NCBI GenBank assembly: GCA_039915085.1
Contig: JBDSOC010000127.1
Coordinates: forward strand, 1-53,259
From: JACMLD01 sp039915085
GTDB taxonomy: Bacteria > Bacteroidota > Bacteroidia > Chitinophagales > Chitinophagaceae
DNA: 53,259 nt
Direction: 5' to 3'
The stretch's first letter is position 1. Each line of letters opens with the position of its first letter. The notes under the pieces were generated by a model that was given only the letters and a program-made list of their open reading frames with translations, had not been told where the DNA came from and made no database searches. The translations under genes and the position numbers were made by a program. This document shows positions 53,161-53,259 of the stretch, one piece after another.

Positions 53161-53259
53161 GGCAGGCCGTTTAAGCAAACCCTTTTCATCTTTTAAGTGC
53201 ATACAAATGGATTTTGACTCATTTTCGGTGAAGCGGTTTCAATATTTCAATTCAATATT

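Noticed and set aside
53076..53259. Possible genes after the bacilliredoxin terminator
   Set aside because: Both strands carry only short frames without motifs; the window ends before a gene can be supported.

Overview
The window looks like a chromosomal segment of a Bacteroidota bacterium, most likely Chitinophagaceae-like. The evidence is AT-rich DNA, few Shine-Dalgarno sites, several -7 boxes near the TAnnTTTG type, many SusD-free secreted carbohydrate-active proteins, a BrxA/B bacilliredoxin, and long PAS/CHASE3 kinases paired with NarL/FixJ regulators. No rRNA, tRNA, CRISPR array, complete insertion sequence or phage gene was seen. All family assignments are by eye from motifs; no database search was run.

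Region 1 (1-9.7 kb) is a sugar and polysaccharide breakdown region. Four minus-strand genes encode a lipoprotein PQQ dehydrogenase with an inserted cytochrome c domain, an unrecognised secreted beta-rich protein, a twin-arginine exported mannonate/gluconate dehydratase-like enolase-superfamily enzyme, and a secreted dienelactone-hydrolase-like esterase. A GH30 glycosidase, a small membrane protein and an alginate-lyase-family protein follow. Together they could deacylate, cleave and oxidise plant or algal glycans outside the cytoplasm.

Region 2 (9.7-12.1 kb) holds small genes: a coiled-coil protein, a TPR-like protein, a stand-alone receiver and a small exported protein, separated by gaps with strong hairpins.

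Region 3 (12.1-37.3 kb) is a large surface-glycan locus. It has an O-antigen ligase/polymerase, a Wzm/Wzt-type ABC exporter whose ATPase lacks the usual C-terminal sugar-binding domain, many GT2 and GT4 glycosyltransferases, an RgpF-type protein and several SAM methyltransferases. Three features stand out. First, there are several multi-domain fusions: methyltransferase-GT2-GT4, methyltransferase-methyltransferase, GT4-GT2 and epimerase-GT2. Second, a tightly packed plus-strand operon (24.5-31.7 kb) joins a split transketolase, an NAD-dependent epimerase fused to a DPM1-like polyprenyl-phosphate glycosyltransferase, two methyltransferases and a GT-C-like membrane protein. It looks like a route that makes an unusual sugar, loads it on a lipid carrier and transfers it on the outer face of the inner membrane. 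Third, the minus-strand operon contains a broken gene at about 19.1-19.3 kb.

Region 4 (37.4-43 kb) encodes secreted or lipoprotein products: a YncE-like beta-propeller, an FG-GAP/VCBS beta-propeller, an S41 C-terminal-processing-type peptidase, a small secreted protein and a twin-arginine NIPSNAP protein. A frameshifted ORF lies in the gap before the NIPSNAP gene.

Region 5 (43-53.3 kb) is regulatory and stress related. A 1452-residue kinase with CHASE3 and eight PAS domains sits upstream of a LuxR-type response regulator and a stand-alone receiver, with a perfect 7-bp palindrome between the two regulators. An ECF sigma factor, a four-TM protein and a large secreted protein form a likely second operon. 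Hsp20 and a bacilliredoxin, each with a clear terminator, close the window.
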